Positions 60,478-64,000 of a DNA stretch of 64,000 nt are shown here, in pieces. Below the pieces are notes generated by a model. The model was given only the letters and a program-made list of their open reading frames with translations. It was not told the DNA's origin and made no database searches. Numbering within the stretch: the stretch's first letter is position 1; the number at the start of each line of letters is the position of its first letter. This stretch comes from Lachnospiraceae bacterium JLR.KK002 (lineage in GTDB: Bacteria; Bacillota; Clostridia; Lachnospirales; Lachnospiraceae), in assembly GCA_036941025.1 (NCBI GenBank), contig JAYMNP010000001.1:1302001-1366000 (forward strand), read 5' to 3'. The position numbers and the translations under genes are program-made.

Positions 60478-62015
60478 CGCTCTTTCCTCCCTCCATAAAA
60501 ATTGAATTCCAGGCTGCCATCCGGAAATACCGTGATTTCCTCTATCTGCTTTTCAAACTCCGCTTCGTCAAATTCCTCCAGCCCCATCATGTGCGCGGAA
60601 ACCTGCCTCAGCTTGTAATCGGTGTAGTTCGGGTTATGGCACTCCACATTCTTCCTTTTCTTGCCGATGCAGTACCAGTACACCCACTTCCCCGCGCCGT
60701 TCACCCGGTGGTATGTATTCCCGCAGGCGGCGCACCGTATCTTCCCCTGGAAGCAGTCCGTGACCGTGGCGATGTGCCTGGGCGGGTCCAGGTGCAGGTT
60801 CTTCCAGACTTTCGTCTCCCCGCCGGTGAGATGGAATTCCAGGTCCCCGTTTTCCATGACGGTGATGCCCCGGACAGCCTTTTCAAACACAGCCCCGTCA
60901 AACTCATCCATTCCAAGCGTCCGCGCCGAAATCCGCTCCAGCTCTTCCTCGCTGAAATTCACGCTGGTGCAGCTCATGCCCGTCTCCTTTTTGGAGCGGC
61001 ATATCCAGTGTACATAGGTCTTCCCCCTTATGGTCCCTTTCTTCCGTGTGAACGGCTGCCCGCAGACGCCGCATTTCATCTTCCCTGTAAAAGGGTAGGC
61101 GGGATTGACAAGCCCCGCCCGCCGTTCCATCTCCGCCTGGACCTTTGCGTAGGTTTCCCGGTCAATGATGGCTTCATGGCAGTCTGCCATGTAATACTGC
61201 GGCAGCTCCCCGCCGTTCTTTACCTTTGCCTTGGTGATGGGGTCCGCCATGTAGCATTTCTGCCGCCGGATGTCGCCGGCATAGACCTCGTTGAAAATGA
61301 GCTGCCGCACCGAGGCTTCCTGGAAATCGTTGCCAAGAGTGGTGCGGATGCCCACCCTGTTCATGTTCTCCGCAATCCGGCGGAAGGAAACGCCGTCAAT
61401 GTACATCTGGAACATCCAGCGGACTGCTTCCGCCTCTTCCGGTATGATGACATATTTTTTCTCATCCTCATCATATCGGTATCCGAGGATGTGCTTGTTC
61501 GCCGTCCCGATCTCGCCGGACTGGAACCGCCGCCTGACTCCCCACTTCACGTTTTCCGAGATGCTCCGGCTCTCCTCCTGTGCAAAGGACGCCAGGAGCG
61601 AGAGCATCAGCTCCCCATCCTCTGAAAGCGAATTGATGTGTTCCTTCTCGAACCGCACCTCGATGCCGAGGGACTTCAAATGCCTGACCGTCTCCAGAAG
61701 GTCGACCGTGTTCCTTGCGAAGCGGCTGATGGATTTCGTCAGGATGATGTTGATCCTGCCCGCCTCGCAGTCGGCGAGCATCCTTAAGAATTCGCCGCGC
61801 CTGGCCGTCCCTGTCCCGGATATCCCGCAGTCCGCGTACACCCCTGCGTATTCCCATTCCGGATTGTTCTGGATGAGCGCGCTGTAATGGCTTATCTGTG
61901 CAGAAACGGAATTCATGAGCCGCTCCGTGTCCCTCGAAACACGGGCATAGGCGGCCACCTTTTTCCGCCCTGCCAGTGCGGGGAGGGCCGGCTCGATTTT
62001 TCTGATTTTCTTCAA
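60462..62015 (-). CDS. Large serine recombinase (first of a pair)
   Basis: Start taken as TTG 62015 (KKIRKIEPALPALAG) behind AAAGGAG; the ATG at 62060 overlaps the stop of the SHOCT-like gene by one base and has no RBS. 517 residues: catalytic Ser27 in YARVSRDTER; SKSISRFARNTVD-like TKSISRFARNTVD; Recombinase domain; two zinc ribbons (CGVCGQPFTRKKG and CAACGNTYHRVNG). Complete and GC-rich. Confidence 0.92.
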   Translation of the reverse strand: MKKIRKIEPALPALAGRKKVAAYARVSRDTERLMNSVSAQISHYSALIQNNPEWEYAGVYADCGISGTGTARRGEFLRMLADCEAGRINIILTKSISRFARNTVDLLETVRHLKSLGIEVRFEKEHINSLSEDGELMLSLLASFAQEESRSISENVKWGVRRRFQSGEIGTANKHILGYRYDEDEKKYVIIPEEAEAVRWMFQMYIDGVSFRRIAENMNRVGIRTTLGNDFQEASVRQLIFNEVYAGDIRRQKCYMADPITKAKVKNGGELPQYYMADCHEAIIDRETYAKVQAEMERRAGLVNPAYPFTGKMKCGVCGQPFTRKKGTIRGKTYVHWICRSKKETGMSCTSVNFSEEELERISARTLGMDEFDGAVFEKAVRGITVMENGDLEFHLTGGETKVWKNLHLDPPRHIATVTDCFQGKIRCAACGNTYHRVNGAGKWVYWYCIGKKRKNVECHNPNYTDYKLRQVSAHMMGLEEFDEAEFEKQIEEITVFPDGSLEFNFYGGRKERWQRA

Positions 62016-62060
62016 TAGAAACCACTCCTTTCCGCTACCATTCATCACTCCAGACCGCAC

Positions 62061-62237
62061 TTATTGCAAGGTTTTTCCGGCTAATAATGTACCCAGAATT
62101 GGCCGGTGTTTCTGCAAAAGTATTGTATCAATTTCCGAATATTCCTCTTTGGTGATGGCGCCTTCTTCGAGCATCGCCCGCGCCACGGCAAGCGACATCC
62201 GGTAGCGCATCTCCGCGCGGAATTCCCCCTCACTCAT
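62061..62237 (-). CDS. SHOCT-like small protein
   Basis: 58 residues, start MSEGEFRAEMRYRMS overlapping the HTH gene's stop by 8 nt. The middle AMLEEGAITKEEYSEIDTIL has the SHOCT pattern (short C-terminal oligomerisation motif). Such small proteins commonly sit before recombinase pairs of this type; the role is unknown. Confidence 0.75.
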   Translation of the reverse strand: MSEGEFRAEMRYRMSLAVARAMLEEGAITKEEYSEIDTILLQKHRPILGTLLAGKTLQ

Positions 62238-62655
62238 CTGCGCCGCCTCCCCCGAACCTGGCTTTTATATAGCACCCGTGGGAGCAGTATTTCCTCCTGG
62301 AATCCCCATAGACGTCAAACTGCTCCCCGCACCCGGCGCAGGTGAAGGAATACACCGCCCTCTGCCTTATCTGCTCCGGATGCCCGTGCCACCACTTCTC
62401 CCGGCACTCCCTGGAGCAGAACGCCCGCCGCTTCACGCCCGCCGTCTGCTGCAGCGGCTTCCCGCATTCCCGGCAGATGCCTTCCTGCGCCTGGGCGTCC
62501 TCCTGCCCGTCCTGCGCCGCCTGCCCCGCCAGGCCGTTCCTCCTGCAGAAGCTGCGCACCGCGTCCCTGGACACGCCCGCCAGCCTTGCCGTCTCCGTAT
62601 ATCCCATGTCTGCCCGCCGCAGGTCTGAAACCTTCCTTTTCTGTTCCTCCGTCAT
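62230..62655 (-). CDS. HTH and zinc-finger small protein
   Basis: Start MTEEQKRKVSDLRRA (62655) behind AGGAGG. 141 residues: sigma-like or resolvase-like HTH (MGYTETARLAGVSRDAVRSF), then two treble-clef-like Cys motifs (CRECGKPL..CSRECREKWW and CAGCGEQF..CSHGCYIKARF). A DNA-binding regulator or recombination factor for the cassette is inferred; GC-rich like its neighbours. Confidence 0.75.
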   Translation of the reverse strand: MTEEQKRKVSDLRRADMGYTETARLAGVSRDAVRSFCRRNGLAGQAAQDGQEDAQAQEGICRECGKPLQQTAGVKRRAFCSRECREKWWHGHPEQIRQRAVYSFTCAGCGEQFDVYGDSRRKYCSHGCYIKARFGGGGADE

Positions 62656-62805
62656 GAAAAACACACCTCCTGCCATATGCCACCGCAGGGACGGGAATCG
62701 GACGGTTGCATCGGCATTTTTTCTGCGCCTCCCGCCGTGCGGAAAAATAGCTTTCACATATAGGCCACGGAAACGGGGGAACTGAACCCCCTGAAATCAA
62801 AAAAT

Positions 62806-62833
62806 GGCCCACGACATTTTATGTGCCGCGGGC
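62806..62833 (-). terminator. Terminator after the 92-residue gene
   Basis: Imperfect GGCCCACGACA / TGTGCCGCGGGC stem, then a T-run on the minus strand (62804-62799). Confidence 0.65.
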
Positions 62834-62855
62834 TTGTCACTATTCGCGCCGGGCT

Positions 62856-63134
62856 TTACGCCATGGCGCGCCTCCCGTTTAGCTGCCACACATCGTGGCT
62901 CTTGATCTGCCGGACGGCGGAGGATACCGTGCTGGCATGGCCGTGCCTATGGTAGTAGGCCGTCCCCTTCGTGTGCTTGTGGTAGATGCGGACCGGATAC
63001 CGGTCATAGGAAAGTTTCTGGACGATCCAGCAGTGTTTGGTGCATCTGGACTGGACCTCAAAGAAGTCATCCGTCTGGCGGATGAGCCGGAAGTAAGGGG
63101 AAGTGAGAAGTGTGCGTTCTTTCGCAGTGAACAT
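62856..63134 (-). CDS. Hypothetical basic 92-residue protein
   Basis: Start MFTAKERTLLTSPYF (63134), 7 nt after AAGGAGGG; another ATG two codons earlier overlaps. Contains FFEVQSRCTKHCWIVQKL and RYPVRIYHKHTKGTAYYHRH, His-rich and basic, repeatedly seen near such recombinases; function unknown. Coupled to a 21-codon ORF upstream (63134-63199) by a TGATG overlap. Confidence 0.65.
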   Translation of the reverse strand: MFTAKERTLLTSPYFRLIRQTDDFFEVQSRCTKHCWIVQKLSYDRYPVRIYHKHTKGTAYYHRHGHASTVSSAVRQIKSHDVWQLNGRRAMA

Positions 63135-63199
63135 CAGCATCCCTCCTTCCGCCGCCCCCTGCGTGGCAGGCGGGCTGTTTCCATAAACTGTTTTTTCAT
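63134..63199 (-). CDS. Possible 21-codon leader ORF
   Basis: AAAGGAGGCAC before ATG 63199; product MKKQFMETARLPRRGRRKEG plus Cys, Arg-rich. Stop overlaps the next start (TGATG). Could be a leader for translational coupling. 63200-63351 shows no gene. Confidence 0.3.
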   Translation of the reverse strand: MKKQFMETARLPRRGRRKEGC

Positions 63200-63352
63200 A
63201 GGCGTGTGCCTCCTTTATTTTTCTGCCGCCGTTCCCGGCAGCGCCCTTTGGGGTAGTGCCATGTTAAATCAGATTCCGCAGATTATCCACTCATATCTGC
63301 GCCATAAGATGCACAAACTTTCCATCCGTTTCCTGTGTAGTTTACACCCACT

Positions 63353-63393
63353 AAAAAACGGGCCCGCGGCACATGGGAAAATGCCGCGGGCCC
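63353..63393 (-). terminator. Strong rho-independent terminator
   Basis: GGGCCCGCGGCA / TGCCGCGGGCCC, 12 perfect pairs, then six Ts on the minus strand (63358-63353). Ends the amidase-fragment transcript. Confidence 0.9.
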
Positions 63394-63405
63394 TGCTGTC
63401 TGTAT

Positions 63406-63919
63406 TTATATCCGGCTGGCGTGATCGAGCGAAATCCATCCGTTTCTCTTTTCCCGGTAGGATTTCAGCAGCCCCCACCGGGATGCGCCTTTCCCGTCCG
63501 CTTCCTCAACAATGGTAAATACACCCATACCAGTCACCTTCCCGGTCTTGGGCTTATCCGTCCCAGGCGCTTCCCGGATGTTCAGGTCGGGGATGGACAC
63601 CCGCACAAGGTACGGCTGGAATGCCGCCGCCCTGGTATACACCGCCTTCCCCGATTCATCAAACACGGAATGCCCCGGATTTTCGTCCGCACACTTCTTG
63701 GCGTTCCCCAGCGACTTGAACGCCCCTTTCTGCGAGGATGCGTCCGCCCACGACTTCCGGACGCGGTACCAGGCTTCGGTCTCTGCGGGAGCAGGCTTTG
63801 GTGAGCCTCCCGCCGTGCCAAGGATGCCTTTCAGGATGGAGAGGATTTTCTCCCCATAGCCAGCTCCCGCCGCCCATCCTTTCCCGGCCGGATTTTCTTT
63901 CTGCCCAAGCCACTCCACA
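63406..63919 (-). pseudogene. Amidase/endolysin C-terminal fragment, 5' cut by IS3
   Basis: The frame is open into the IS3 at the window end, but native sequence starts around VEWLGQKENPAGKGW. Remaining: linker (GYGEKILSILKGILG), SPOR-like peptidoglycan-binding part (WYRVRKSWADASSQKGAF, NAKKCADENPGHSVFD), and bacterial SH3 domain (VRVSIPDLNIREAPGTDK). This is the usual tail of N-acetylmuramoyl-L-alanine amidases of phages and elements. The catalytic domain is not in the window on this side of the IS. Confidence 0.75.
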
Positions 63920-64000
63920 TGATATGGTATAAAAAAAGTTGACAGCCCATTCTCAAGGATTTGAGATATAATCAAGAGAATAAGGAGTGAACAAAAATGG
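63920..64000 (+). mobile_element. IS3-family insertion sequence, copy 2 (5' end only)
   Basis: Matches copy 1 over about 80 bp (two differences seen), including TGGTATAAAAAAAGTTGACA, TCTCAAGGATTTGAGA, RBS and the orfA ATG at 63997. Same orientation as copy 1, about 8.9 kb apart. Confidence 0.9.

Noticed and set aside
59236..60498. 420-codon plus-strand ORF opposite a recombinase
   Set aside because: Long antisense frames are expected in GC-rich coding DNA; product lacks known motifs while the opposite strand encodes a complete recombinase.
60471..61625. 384-codon plus-strand ORF opposite the other recombinase
   Set aside because: Same reason: antisense shadow of GC-rich sequence.

Overview
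The window looks like a chromosomal segment of a motile, Gram-positive, low-to-moderate GC Clostridia, most likely a Lachnospiraceae member. This is inferred from gene families and organisation (FtsK/SpoIIIE with a degenerate linker, SpoIID-like and SleB-like proteins, CheY/CheX and two chemoreceptors, leuCD and ilvNC, Tn4451-type recombinases and TTRAP/YodL conjugative-element proteins). No rRNA or tRNA gene was seen. Exact taxonomy cannot be fixed from the sequence alone.

Bases 1-30.6 kb are mostly core genome: a partial FtsK translocase, a BrkB-type membrane protein with a SpoIID-domain protein, a good candidate 6S RNA (5538-5730, minus strand), an L,D-transpeptidase, PEP carboxykinase, cytidine deaminase, citrate synthase, CheY with a CheX-like partner, threonine synthase, a SleB-like hydrolase, an AP2/HNH-derived protein, leuCD with a divergent LysR regulator, ilvNC, and a four-gene operon (DUF1963, C39-like peptidase, solute-binding lipoprotein, chemoreceptor) next to a second chemoreceptor. 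One 1.6-kb IS110-family element sits upstream of cytidine deaminase.

Bases 30.6-45.2 kb are a decaying accessory zone: an IS4-type element with 15-bp inverted repeats and an 8-bp target duplication, small DUF proteins (one truncated, one frameshifted), an oxidoreductase and an MBL-fold hydrolase, a second DDE insertion sequence, a fragment of a conjugative element fused to a truncated 6-phospho-beta-glucosidase gene, a multiply frameshifted beta-glucoside PTS gene, a second IS110 copy broken by a 641-bp IS200/IS605 element, a LysR regulator and a MATE transporter.

Bases 45.2-64 kb are integrative or mobilizable element material: a hairpin-rich candidate oriT, a MobC-like protein, a broken relaxase, polyvalent YodL-type proteins including one with an embedded nucleotidyltransferase, an IS3 element, a truncated serine recombinase, a six-unit ~20-bp repeat array just upstream of a promoter for an unrecognised 333-residue protein, a GC-rich cassette with two intact serine recombinases, an SHOCT-like small protein and an HTH/zinc protein, and an amidase fragment cut by a second IS3 copy at the window edge.

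A 56-bp structured repeat occurs three times (18.84, 32.69 and 45.51 kb). The strongest leads for new biology are this repeat, the repeat array at 57.62-57.74 kb, the putative IS110 guide-RNA regions, and the solute-binding-protein/chemoreceptor operon. No complete, clearly novel defence or mobile system could be established from sequence reading alone.
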